A program made the position numbers and the translations under genes. The notes under the pieces were generated by a model. That model was given only the letters and a program-made list of their open reading frames with translations. It did no database searches and was not told the origin of the DNA. Positions 27,205 through 35,257 of a DNA stretch of 58,927 nucleotides are shown piece after piece. The DNA comes from Candidatus Hadersleviella danica (GTDB lineage Bacteria; Chloroflexota; Anaerolineae; Promineifilales; Promineifilaceae): positions 1-58,927 of the forward strand of contig JADJSZ010000057.1 of assembly GCA_016711405.1 (NCBI GenBank), written 5' to 3'. Position 1 is the first letter of the stretch; each line of letters opens with the position of its first letter.

Positions 27205-29331
27205 ATGCGTTGGCGACCTGATTTGCACCCCCACGTTGTGCCCAGCGAGGGGGTGTTTTTGTTGGGGGAAAGCGGGAGCGTTTTGTTGCGCGAGCCGTTG
27301 TTTGTGGCCGTGGCGCCGTTTTTGGGGGGGGAGGGGCAACCCACCAGCGAGATTGTGCGCCAATTGCACGGCCGTATTCCCCCCGCCGAGGTGTACTATG
27401 CCCTTGGCCTGCTCCAGCAAAAGGGGTATGTGTGGGGGGATGATGAGCCGCCCTCTGCGCCAGAAATAGCCGTGGCCATCCGTGCCTTCGGCCGTACAGA
27501 TGCCCAATCGCTGACGGCCGCCTTTGCCCAACACGCCATCGCCGTGCGCGAGGATGCCCCCCTGCTCATCGCCCTCACCGACGACTATTTGCGCCCCGAG
27601 TTGGCCGAATTGAACCGCGAGGCACTGGCCAGCGGACGGCCGTGGTTGCTCGTGCGGCCGTGGGGGCGGGAAATTTGGCTTGGCCCCCACTTTGTGCCCC
27701 ACCAAACGGCGTGTTGGGCCTGCCTTGCCCCCCGCTTGCGCGGCCAGCGGCACACCGAGCGGTATCTGCAAGAACGGCTGGGAACCAGCGAACCGCTCGC
27801 CCCCGCCACGCCAAACCCCACCCATGAAATCATTGCGGCGGGTTTGGTGGCGGGATGGGTGAAGGGACTGGGGACGGGGGACGGGGGACAGGTTGGCGGC
27901 TTTAGCCGTTCCCTCACCATCCTCAACCCCGCCACATGGCAGAGCGAGGCGCACCCCGTGGCCAAACGGCCGCAATGCCCCGCCTGCGGCCAGCCCGACT
28001 GGGTAGCCATCCACCAAAGTCAGCCGCCCCATTTTGAGGCGCAAGCCAAGGTAGCGGGGGAATGGGGTCGGCCGTCGGCCGACCGCTTGCCCGAACTCGA
28101 ACCCCTCCTGAGCAAAGTGACGGGTTTGGTAGGGCGGTTGCATTCCCAGCAACATGGCCCCGCCCATGTCTACACGGCCGAGGTCAATTTTGCCCTGCCG
28201 CTGGCCGATTTGGGCCGCTTGCGCCGCACCTTGCGCGGCCGTTCGGGGGGCAAGGGTCTGACCGAGGCGCAAGCCAAATTGGGGGCGCTGGCCGAAAGCA
28301 TCGAGCGGTACGCGGGCTTGGCGCAGGGGGATGAGCCGTTCATCACGGCCAAAGTTGGCGAGCTAGAGGGAGCCGTTCACCCGCATGAGTTGTTGCAATT
28401 TAGCGAGCGGCAATACGCCGAGCGGGCACAGTGGAACGGGCGAGATTCCCTCTTTAACTACGTGCCCGAGCCGTTCGACGACCAGCAACCGATTGCGTGG
28501 AGCAAGGTGTGGGAGGTGGGCACGGCACGGCCGCGCTATATCCCCACCGCCTTGGCCTATTACGGCATCGAAGCGGCGTGGGGGCGGGCTGATTCCAACG
28601 GCTGTGCGGCGGGGGGCACGCTGGCCGAGGCGTTTGTGCAGGGCTTTTGCGAACTGGTCGAGCGGGATAGTGTGGCGTTGTGGTGGTACAACCGCGTGGC
28701 ACGGCCGGGGGTGGATTTGGCCAGTTTTGGCCAGCCTTACCTCGAGCAGATGGTCGCTTACCATGCCCAAATCGGCCGTGAGTTGTGGGTGGTGGATGTG
28801 ACGGCCGACTTGGGCGTGCCCACGTTTGCGGCCGTCTCCCGCCGCACAGAGTCGCCCGAGCAAATGATGATGGGTTTTGGGGCGCATCTCTCGGCGCAGT
28901 CGGCCGTGTTGCGGGCGGTGGCGGAGCTGAACCAGTTGTTGCCGGCCGTGTTGGGCCAGCAGGCTATCAATGACCCTGAGGCGGGGCAGTGGTGGCAGGA
29001 GGCGACGCTGGCCAACCAGCCTTATTTGGCGGCCGACCCTGCTCAACCGCTGAAAACGGCCGCTGATTATGTCAATTTGGCGGGGGATGATTGGCTGGCG
29101 GATGTGGAGACGTGTGTGCGGCTGGCCAACGGCCGTGGTCTTACGCCGTTGGTGCTGGACCAAACGCGCCCCGATGCACCGCTGAAGGTGGTGCGGGTGG
29201 TGGTGCCGGGGTTGCGCCATTTTTGGGCGCGGTTTGGACGGGGGCGGCTGTATGATGTGCCTGTGGCGTTGGGCTGGGTGGGAAAGCCAACGGCCGAGGC
29301 GGCGCTGAATCCCATCCCAATGTTTTTGTGA
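27205..29331 (+). CDS. TOMM cyclodehydratase (leader-binding/zinc domain fused to YcaO)
   Basis: A 708-aa enzyme that makes azoline rings from Cys, Ser or Thr in a precursor peptide, using ATP. The N-terminal third resembles the E1/ThiF-like cyclodehydratase partner: a winged leader-binding region (TSEIVRQLHGRIPPAEVYYALGLL) and a Cys4 zinc site split over CWACLAP and CPACGQP. The C-terminal two thirds are a SagD-like YcaO domain (LGALAESIERYAG, SNGCAAGGTLAEAFVQGFCELVERDS). It ends LNPIPMFL, the proline-containing tail family members need for activity. Between VAGWVKG and the second Cys pair there is a translated repeat (27864-27911). It follows the two precursor genes in the same direction. 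Confidence 0.93.
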   Translation: MRWRPDLHPHVVPSEGVFLLGESGSVLLREPLFVAVAPFLGGEGQPTSEIVRQLHGRIPPAEVYYALGLLQQKGYVWGDDEPPSAPEIAVAIRAFGRTDAQSLTAAFAQHAIAVREDAPLLIALTDDYLRPELAELNREALASGRPWLLVRPWGREIWLGPHFVPHQTACWACLAPRLRGQRHTERYLQERLGTSEPLAPATPNPTHEIIAAGLVAGWVKGLGTGDGGQVGGFSRSLTILNPATWQSEAHPVAKRPQCPACGQPDWVAIHQSQPPHFEAQAKVAGEWGRPSADRLPELEPLLSKVTGLVGRLHSQQHGPAHVYTAEVNFALPLADLGRLRRTLRGRSGGKGLTEAQAKLGALAESIERYAGLAQGDEPFITAKVGELEGAVHPHELLQFSERQYAERAQWNGRDSLFNYVPEPFDDQQPIAWSKVWEVGTARPRYIPTALAYYGIEAAWGRADSNGCAAGGTLAEAFVQGFCELVERDSVALWWYNRVARPGVDLASFGQPYLEQMVAYHAQIGRELWVVDVTADLGVPTFAAVSRRTESPEQMMMGFGAHLSAQSAVLRAVAELNQLLPAVLGQQAINDPEAGQWWQEATLANQPYLAADPAQPLKTAADYVNLAGDDWLADVETCVRLANGRGLTPLVLDQTRPDAPLKVVRVVVPGLRHFWARFGRGRLYDVPVALGWVGKPTAEAALNPIPMFL
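27864..27911. repeat. In-frame repeat insert inside the cyclodehydratase gene
   Basis: GGGGACG heptamers (four units, 27864-27891) abut the palindromic GGCGGCTTTAGCCGTT element (27896-27911). They encode a Gly-rich linker (LGTGDGGQVGGFSR) between the two halves of the zinc site. Confidence 0.8.
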
Positions 29332-29373
29332 TGGGTTGCGGGTAAGGATTAGTACATCAATAGGGTAAAAAAC

Positions 29374-29742
29374 ATGGGCACAATCTCGAAAATTTTGGGG
29401 GCTGGAATTGCGGCTATTCAATTGGTGGACATTGTCATCCACGCCGCCACCAACCAATTGGAAATAATTCGGGTTTTTTCAAACCTCATTATTCTGGCAT
29501 GGTTAACCGTTTTGATGCTGAACTGGTTTAAAAGGAAGTGGTTGCCAATTTCTATCCTGTCCATTGGGCTGTATATGGTTCTTAATTTCATCTTCCTTGC
29601 CCGCGAAGGATTGACCAACCCCGAACAAGGTGGCAGTTTGAGAATAATGCTGTTCTTGCTGGTTTTCTTCACCGTAACATTGTCGGTAGGGTTGTCTTAT
29701 AGACACCATAAACAGTTGCCCACTACCGCCAGCCACATTTGA
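29374..29742 (+). CDS. Small membrane protein of unknown function
   Basis: A 122-aa protein with three to four hydrophobic helices (IAAIQLVDIVIHA, LIILAWLTVLMLNWF, LPISILSIGLYMVLNFIFL, LFLLVFFTVTLSVGLS). I recognise no family. It lies 42 bp after the cyclodehydratase in the same direction, so it may be co-transcribed with the RiPP genes. A role in export or immunity is a guess. Codon use is more AT-rich than its neighbours, which could mean a separate origin. Confidence 0.6.
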   Translation: MGTISKILGAGIAAIQLVDIVIHAATNQLEIIRVFSNLIILAWLTVLMLNWFKRKWLPISILSIGLYMVLNFIFLAREGLTNPEQGGSLRIMLFLLVFFTVTLSVGLSYRHHKQLPTTASHI

Positions 29743-29804
29743 GCTTTCACCTTACAGCATTTTCCCAGAGGTAGAATTGCCAGAGGGCGTAGGCTATACC
29801 ACCC

Positions 29805-30834
29805 CTATCCTTCCACTGGAATGCGAAACTGGGGCGCATGGGGGTTTCCTTTAAACTTTGCCTCGATTTGCTCATACCCATGGCTAAAGGGCAGACCGCC
29901 AACAACCCCCACACCCAAAGTTGGCCGCAAAGTAGTCCCGGCAGGTAGCATGTTCAATGGTTTGCATTCCCCCATCGCCACGCGGCCGAGGCTCATCGTA
30001 AATCGCTTCCACAGGACATTTGCGGATGCATTTGCGACACATGGCGCAAAAATCGCGCACCCACAAGTGCTCATTTTCACGCTCTTGTGCCTCGAGTGTG
30101 GGTAAATTGCTGATATTGGTATAAATTGTGTTGATGCGCACTCGTGCACCTGCACCGGGACCAATCAACAGGCCGTGGTAGCCAATTGCCCCTAAACCCG
30201 CCAATTCAGCCAGATGGGGATAATCGGTGATGCCGCCCAAGGCTGTGCCGGGATAAGCGTCGTAACCGTGCCGGCGCAAATGCTGGGCCAGCTTCTTGGA
30301 GATAGCCGCCATATTTTTGTACCCCTTAACCACTTCAAACTGACACTCGAAGCTGGGAGCCGTTTCAATCGGTTCTTTTTCCATTTCGACGGTGAAGACG
30401 ATGGCGTAGGCACAGGGCAACCCTTTGTCTTGGAAGATAGCGTAGGATGGTACTTTGACATAGCCAATTGATTCGACACCCATCTGGTAAGCCCGCTGTT
30501 CCAAGTCGGCGATGAACTCGGCCGTGGCTTCGTGGCGGGTGGCGCGGCGTTTGCCATCATACATTTGCGACCCCTTTTTCATGTTGTACATGAGTGGCAC
30601 AGCTTTGGTGGCTAGTTTGAGCTTTTGACGAACGGTGAGGTTCATCATGCTCATTTCGCTGGGTGGAATGTCGGGGTTAAAGGAAGTGCGCGGCTTGGAT
30701 TGGGGAGCCGGTTGGATGAGCATATCGAATGTTTTAAGGTGATCGTCCGCACTGTCTAGTACGGTATCTAATGAAACCGTCGTCTGTTTTTTGCCACGGC
30801 CGAGAAACACATTGCGTAGAATTTGACCAAACAT
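29805..30834 (-). CDS. 4Fe-4S double-cluster reductase-like protein, frame broken near its end
   Basis: Resembles the C-terminal halves of reductive dehalogenases and epoxyqueuosine reductases but has no Tat signal. Start at 30834 (MFGQILRN) with AGGAG 8 nt upstream. A central cofactor-like region (RRHGYDAYPGTALGG, LAELAGLGAIGYHGLLI) leads to CAMCRKCIRKCP (cluster 1) and CRDYFAANFGCGGC (cluster 2). The frame then stops at 29884 as WRSAL. Adding two bases near 29886-29900 restores GCWRVCPFSHGYEQIEAKFKG and a 343-aa protein ending at 29805. Substrate unknown. Divergent from the TetR gene across a 150-bp spacer with operators. Confidence 0.75.
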
Positions 30835-30861
30835 GATTGTATCTCCTAGAATTGCGTGCAA

Positions 30862-30960
30862 GCAATTACTTGCATTTATTCTGATTGTAAATCAAACTGT
30901 ATGCTTGTCAATCCCCAACCAATGTGAAACCAGATAAAATCTGGTTAGGGTTAGAATGCA
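30862..30960. promoter_or_regulatory. Divergent promoter region with probable TetR operators
   Basis: AACCAGAT-AAA-ATCTGGTT (30928-30946) is a perfect 8-bp inverted repeat located 38 bp before the TetR start. A second inverted repeat GCAAG-N6-CTTGC lies near 30858-30873 beside the reductase start. The region is AT-rich. The TetR protein next door is the natural candidate to bind the first site and control both genes. Confidence 0.6.
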
Positions 30961-30983
30961 ACTGAAGAAAATAGGAGAGGCAG

Positions 30984-31553
30984 ATGGGTACAACCATTGC
31001 GGATGAGATAATTTTGCACGCCGCGCTCGATGTCATTGCCGAAAAAGGGTATGCAGGAGCGACGACCCGCGCCATTGCGGCGCGGGCAGAAATTAACGAA
31101 GTAACCTTGTTTCGGCGGTTTGGGAGCAAGAAGAAGCTATTGCTCATGGCTGTGGCGCATAAAGCCGAACAGTTTGAGACAGGGGGTATGGTATATACAG
31201 GCGATCTGACGGCCGATTTGGTGCGTGTGGTTACTTTTTATCAGGGTTTAATGCGAGAACACGGCCGTTTCATTTTCATGCTCGCCTCGGAACTTCCCCG
31301 CCAGCTCGACCTAAAAGATGTGGTACAGATTCCCTTGCGTTTGTTGCACCGCATTACCCTTCTACTGGCGCGTTACCAGCAGGAGGGGCGGCTGGTGGAA
31401 GAGCCGCCAATCCAAGCATTTCTGGCGTTATTGGGGCCACTCATGCTGAGTGGGGTGGTGAGTCAGATAGACGAAACAGGGGGTGTGGAGCTATCACCCG
31501 AAGAGGTGGTGCAACGATATTTACAAGGCCACGGCCGTGAGCCAGTCAATTAG
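30984..31553 (+). CDS. TetR-family transcriptional regulator
   Basis: A 189-aa repressor with the TetR helix-turn-helix (ATTRAIAARAEINEVTLFRRFGSKKKLL, residues about 24-51) and an all-helical C-terminal ligand domain. It starts after AGGAGAGGCAG. It is divergent from the Fe-S reductase gene and shares a spacer with a perfect inverted repeat, so autoregulation and control of the reductase are likely. The ligand is unknown. Confidence 0.9.
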   Translation: MGTTIADEIILHAALDVIAEKGYAGATTRAIAARAEINEVTLFRRFGSKKKLLLMAVAHKAEQFETGGMVYTGDLTADLVRVVTFYQGLMREHGRFIFMLASELPRQLDLKDVVQIPLRLLHRITLLLARYQQEGRLVEEPPIQAFLALLGPLMLSGVVSQIDETGGVELSPEEVVQRYLQGHGREPVN

Positions 31554-31578
31554 CATATCCTCCAAACAGACCATCCAT

Positions 31579-31813
31579 GCCCCCGAGGCGGGGTAGTGGT
31601 AGCAGGAGGAGACGCTGGCTAACCAACCGTATTTAGCGGCCAACCCAATTCAGCTACACAAAATGACCGCTGATTATGCCAATTTGGCGGGGAATGATTG
31701 GCTGGCGGGTGTGGAGACGTGTGTGCGGGTGGTGGTGCCGGGCCTGTGTCGCTGGACTGGCTGGGGAAGGCCACGGCCGAGTCAGCGTTAAATCCTGTGG
31801 CGATGTTTTTACA
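31579..31813 (+). pseudogene. Decayed fragment of a second TOMM cyclodehydratase (3' end)
   Basis: Aligns by eye with 28975-29331 of the intact gene: GAGGCGGGG(C/T)AGTGGT, CTGATTATG(T/C)CAATTTGGCGGG, GATTGGCTGGCGG, then GTGGAGACGTGTGTGCGG. It has in-frame stops, and a stretch of about 90 bp is lost between two GTGCGG copies. The end reads as NPVAMFLQM where the intact gene has NPIPMFL-stop, so the copy had already diverged before it decayed. This implies that the locus once held two cyclodehydratases. Confidence 0.85.
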
Positions 31814-31845
31814 AATGTGGTGTAATGGTAGACTGCTTATGAGCC

Positions 31846-31890
31846 AATCCGCTTGTCAGCTAAAAAGCTGACTGGCTGACCCGCTACCAC
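31846..31890. repeat. Octamer repeat before the M20 gene
   Basis: TCAGCTAAAAAGCTGA hairpin followed by CTGGCTGACCCGCT. Same family as at 20815-20923 and 27125-27203. Confidence 0.55.
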
Positions 31891-31900
31891 AGGAGAAACG

Positions 31901-33076
31901 ATGTTAGACAAAGCACAACAACTCAAAGATGAAATCATCCGCTTGCGGCGGGATATTCATGCCCACCCCGAATTGGGCTTTCGAGAGTTCCGCACGGCCA
32001 AATTGGTGGCGGATACGCTGGCCGAAATTGGCTACACCGATATCAAGACCGAAGTCGGCCGTACAGGAGTCGTCGCCCAAATTGGCACAGGCAACGGCCC
32101 CACGATTGCCATCCGGGCCGACATGGACGCACTCCCGATTGTGGAGGCGGTCAACACGCCGTTTAAATCCACCAACAATGGGGTCATGCACGCCTGTGGC
32201 CACGATTCGCACACGGCCATGCTCTTGGGGGTGGCTCACCTCCTGCGCCAAAGTTTTGCCGAGAACGGAAGCCAGTGGCAAGGCAATGTGCGCCTCCTTT
32301 TCCAGCCCAGCGAAGAGATGTTCGACGAGAACGGCATCAGCGGGGCAACGGCCATGATTACCGATGGGGCGTTGGAAGGGGTGGACAATGTCATCGCCCT
32401 GCACATTATCTCCAATGCGCCAGCGGGCATGTTGGGCTTTAACGATGGCTACAGCATGGCGGCCGTGGATAGCTTTGAGGCGTGGGTGCGCGGCGATGGC
32501 GGCCACGGGGCGTATCCCCACCAAGGGAGCGACCCGCTGTTCATCCTCAGCACCATTTTGCCTGCTATTTATGCCATTCCCTCCCGCCGCATCAACCCTA
32601 TGGAGCCTTGCGTGATTAGTTTGGGCGAAATTCGGGGCGGGGCGGCTCCCAATGTCATCCCCGGCGAGGTGTATGTGCAAGGGACGATTCGTTCGTTTAG
32701 TGAAGAGATTCGCGCCCAATTGTGGGTGGAATTAGAGCGCATGTTTAAGTTGGCCGAGGGGTTGGGGGGCAGTTATGAACTCAAAATCCACAAGGGATAC
32801 CCGGCCGTGTACAACGACCCGCAAGTTAACAATTGGATGCGGGCAGTAGCACAAGATTTGGTGGGTGAACAGGCGATTGTGAACCAAAGCTTTGGCATGG
32901 GGGCGGAGGATTTCGCTTATATGACCCAAGCCGCGCCGGGGGCGATGTTCATTTTGGGCGGCTCCAACGGGGGCGGCAACCACCATACGAATGTGTTTGA
33001 CATTGATGAGAACGTCTTCCCGCTGGGGGTGGCCATGCTGGCCGAAACAGCGCGACGGTTTGTGATGGGCAAGTAA
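31901..33076 (+). CDS. M20-family amidohydrolase
   Basis: A 391-aa zinc-dependent amidohydrolase of the N-acyl-amino-acid or hippurate hydrolase type. Metal motifs are HACGHDSHTAMLLG, PSEE (LFQPSEEMFDENG) and GMGAEDFAYM; the dimerisation domain lies between (GGHGAYPHQGSDP). The N-terminal RRDIHAHPELGFREF is typical. It has a good AGGAGA site. The likely reaction is removal of an acyl or aryl group from an amino acid or small peptide; the substrate is not deducible. It stands alone, flanked by repeats on both sides. Confidence 0.93.
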   Translation: MLDKAQQLKDEIIRLRRDIHAHPELGFREFRTAKLVADTLAEIGYTDIKTEVGRTGVVAQIGTGNGPTIAIRADMDALPIVEAVNTPFKSTNNGVMHACGHDSHTAMLLGVAHLLRQSFAENGSQWQGNVRLLFQPSEEMFDENGISGATAMITDGALEGVDNVIALHIISNAPAGMLGFNDGYSMAAVDSFEAWVRGDGGHGAYPHQGSDPLFILSTILPAIYAIPSRRINPMEPCVISLGEIRGGAAPNVIPGEVYVQGTIRSFSEEIRAQLWVELERMFKLAEGLGGSYELKIHKGYPAVYNDPQVNNWMRAVAQDLVGEQAIVNQSFGMGAEDFAYMTQAAPGAMFILGGSNGGGNHHTNVFDIDENVFPLGVAMLAETARRFVMGK

Positions 33077-33082
33077 GTTGAG

Positions 33083-33152
33083 TAGAAAGTGCTGAGTGCT
33101 GAGTGCTGAGTTAAACACACTCAGCACTCAGCACTCCTCACTCAGCACTTTT
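33083..33152. repeat. Heptamer repeat with inverted partner before fabF
   Basis: GTGCTGA three times, then the complement ACTCAGC, ACTCAGC, ACTCCTC, ACTCAGC. The same unit occurs in at least five other spacers, near 14897, 40190, 43030, 54670 and 57180. Confidence 0.8.
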
Positions 33153-33162
33153 GAGGCGACGT

Positions 33163-34425
33163 ATGACCCAATATCTCAATCATCGGGGGGAGCCACGGGT
33201 GGTGGTGACGGGCATGGGGGCGATTACCCCTGTGGGCTTGAGTGTGGCGGAAAGTTGGGAGGGGGTGTTGAGCGGCCGTTCGGGCATTGACCAAATCACC
33301 CGCTTTGACACGACGGGCCTGCCTTGCACCATTGCAGGCGAAATTAAGGGGTTTGAACCAACCCAATACATGCCCGGTAAAGAAGCACGGCGCATGTCGC
33401 GGGCTTCGCAGTTGGCCGTGGCGGCGGCGCGGCAGGCGATGGACGATGCGGGCTTTAACGGCCGTATGCCCGATGCCGAACGGACGGGGGTGGTGATGGG
33501 CACGGGCATGGGCGGTTTCGAGAAAGCGGATGAAAACTTGGTCGCTTACCGCGAAAAAGGGTTAAGCCGCGTCAATCCATTTGCCCTGATTAGCTCGTTG
33601 CCCAACATGCCCAGCCACCATGTCAGCGTCTTGGCGCAAACATTGGGGCCGATTAACACGATTTCGACGGCGTGTGCCACAGGTACGCAGGCGATTGGGG
33701 AAGCGGCCGATTTAATCCGCCACGGCCGTGCCGATGCTGTGATTGCGGGTGGGGTCGAAGGCATCATCCACGAGGCGGCTTTGGCGGGTTTTGCGGCCAT
33801 GCGCGCCCTCTCCACCGCCTTTAACAGCGAGCCGCACAGGGCGTGTCGGCCGTTTAACCTCGACCGCGATGGCTTTATTTTGAGCGAAGCGGTGGGGGTG
33901 GTCATTCTGGAGCGGCTCGACCATGCTGTGGCGCGAGGAGCGAAGATTTACGCCGAAATTTTGGGCTATGCCAGCTCGTCGGATGCGTTCCATGTGGCGG
34001 CGTTGGATCCAGCGGCCGTGGGGGCGATTCGCGCCATGAGCTGGGCTTTAAAAGATAGCAACTTGCAACCCGACCAAATAGATTACATCAACACCCACGG
34101 CACGGGCACACCCGCCAACGATGGCACGGAAACGAACGCCATCAAAAAGCTGTTTGGCGACCATGCCTACAAAATGGCCATCAGCAGTACCAAGGCGGTG
34201 ACCGGGCACGCGTTGGGCGCGGCCGGGGCAATTGAAGCAATTTTTTCGATTTGTGCCATCCATCACGGCATCATCCCCCCCACATGGAATTACGAAGTGC
34301 CCGACCCCGAGTGTGATTTGGATTATGTGCCCAATGCCCCGCGCACGGCCGCCATCCGCACTGCCCTTTCCAACTCTTTTGGCCTTGGCGGGCAAAATGC
34401 GTGTTTGGTGGTGGGGAAGGTGTAA
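33163..34425 (+). CDS. fabF: Beta-ketoacyl-ACP synthase II
   Basis: The condensing enzyme of fatty-acid elongation (420 aa), which joins malonyl-ACP to a growing acyl chain. The thiolase fold has the Cys-His-His triad: STACATGTQAIG, NTHGTGTPAND and TGHALGAAGAIEA. I start at MTQYLNHRG (33163), with GAGG 6 nt upstream, rather than at the TTG four codons earlier. It is isolated from other fab genes, as often seen. No ACP or KAS partner is adjacent, so a secondary-metabolite role is unlikely. Confidence 0.95.
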   Translation: MTQYLNHRGEPRVVVTGMGAITPVGLSVAESWEGVLSGRSGIDQITRFDTTGLPCTIAGEIKGFEPTQYMPGKEARRMSRASQLAVAAARQAMDDAGFNGRMPDAERTGVVMGTGMGGFEKADENLVAYREKGLSRVNPFALISSLPNMPSHHVSVLAQTLGPINTISTACATGTQAIGEAADLIRHGRADAVIAGGVEGIIHEAALAGFAAMRALSTAFNSEPHRACRPFNLDRDGFILSEAVGVVILERLDHAVARGAKIYAEILGYASSSDAFHVAALDPAAVGAIRAMSWALKDSNLQPDQIDYINTHGTGTPANDGTETNAIKKLFGDHAYKMAISSTKAVTGHALGAAGAIEAIFSICAIHHGIIPPTWNYEVPDPECDLDYVPNAPRTAAIRTALSNSFGLGGQNACLVVGKV

Positions 34426-34426
34426 G

Positions 34427-34520
34427 TTACCGAATTACGAATTACGAAGTACGAATTACGGCAGATATTCCTCGGATGATTTCGTCATTCGCACTTCGTC
34501 CTTTTTCCCAATGACCAACT
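34427..34520. repeat. GAATTAC/GAAGTAC heptamer repeat
   Basis: GAATTAC, GAATTAC, GAAGTAC, GAATTAC, then after a spacer the partly complementary TTCGTCATTCGCACTTCGTCC. Downstream of fabF. Confidence 0.65.
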
Positions 34521-35228
34521 ATGACAATTTTACGTAACGAATCGTTTATCGCCGCTCGGCGGAAATGGGGCATTGCCCTGAGTTTGGCGGGTATTTTGGT
34601 GTTGCTCGGGGGGATGATTACCACCTTTGTGGCTGACCCCGAGACTTATGCGCTGTACACATGGCTGACTTTGCCTGTGGGCTTTTTGCTGTCGCAGGTG
34701 GGGCTGTATTTCTCGCACCGCTATGTGCGTCGGCCGCGCCCCGATGAGCGGCTGGAAGAGGGGTTAGATAAGGTGGCCAAGGACGGCCGTCTCTACCATT
34801 ATGTGTTGCCCGCCCCCCATGTCCTGCTCAGCCCCGCTGGGCCGATTGTGCTGGTGGCCAAGTTCCAATCGGGCGATATTAGCGTGGATGGGGATAAGTG
34901 GACGCAAAAGGGGTTGGGCTTGCGGCGCATTTTTGGGCAAGAGGCGATTGGCAACCCCACGGCCGAGGCCGAGTATCATGTCAAGCAATTGGCCAAATTT
35001 ATCAGCCAAAATGCACCTGAACTGGCGGATAAAGAGCTACCCATCGGCGCCATTATCGTGTTTACCCTGAAAAACGGCGGCACACTGGACTTGGCCAAGT
35101 CGAGCATCCCCGCGATGCACTACAGCAAGCTCAAAGGGTTTTGGAAACAGCGCAAGCAAGACAAACCATTGCCAGCGGCCGATTACGAAGCGTTGCGCAA
35201 GGCGTTTGATGCGGCCGTGAAAAAGTAA
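34521..35228 (+). CDS. Membrane-anchored NERD-like protein of unknown function
   Basis: A 235-aa protein. Two close hydrophobic helices (residues about 16-60: GIALSLAGILVLLGGMI and LTLPVGFLLSQVGLYF) are followed by a soluble domain with LYHYVLPAPHVLLSPAGPIVLVAKFQ. This arrangement resembles nuclease-related (NERD) proteins, but I see no clear catalytic set. Next gene is gltX, 30 bp downstream. Confidence 0.6.
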   Translation: MTILRNESFIAARRKWGIALSLAGILVLLGGMITTFVADPETYALYTWLTLPVGFLLSQVGLYFSHRYVRRPRPDERLEEGLDKVAKDGRLYHYVLPAPHVLLSPAGPIVLVAKFQSGDISVDGDKWTQKGLGLRRIFGQEAIGNPTAEAEYHVKQLAKFISQNAPELADKELPIGAIIVFTLKNGGTLDLAKSSIPAMHYSKLKGFWKQRKQDKPLPAADYEALRKAFDAAVKK

Positions 35229-35257
35229 GAAGTAAGAAGTGAAAGGGAGAAAGTGAA

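Noticed and set aside
31560..31830. A new small gene downstream of the TetR gene
   Set aside because: The frame is broken and the sequence aligns with the 3' end of the cyclodehydratase, so it is a relic.
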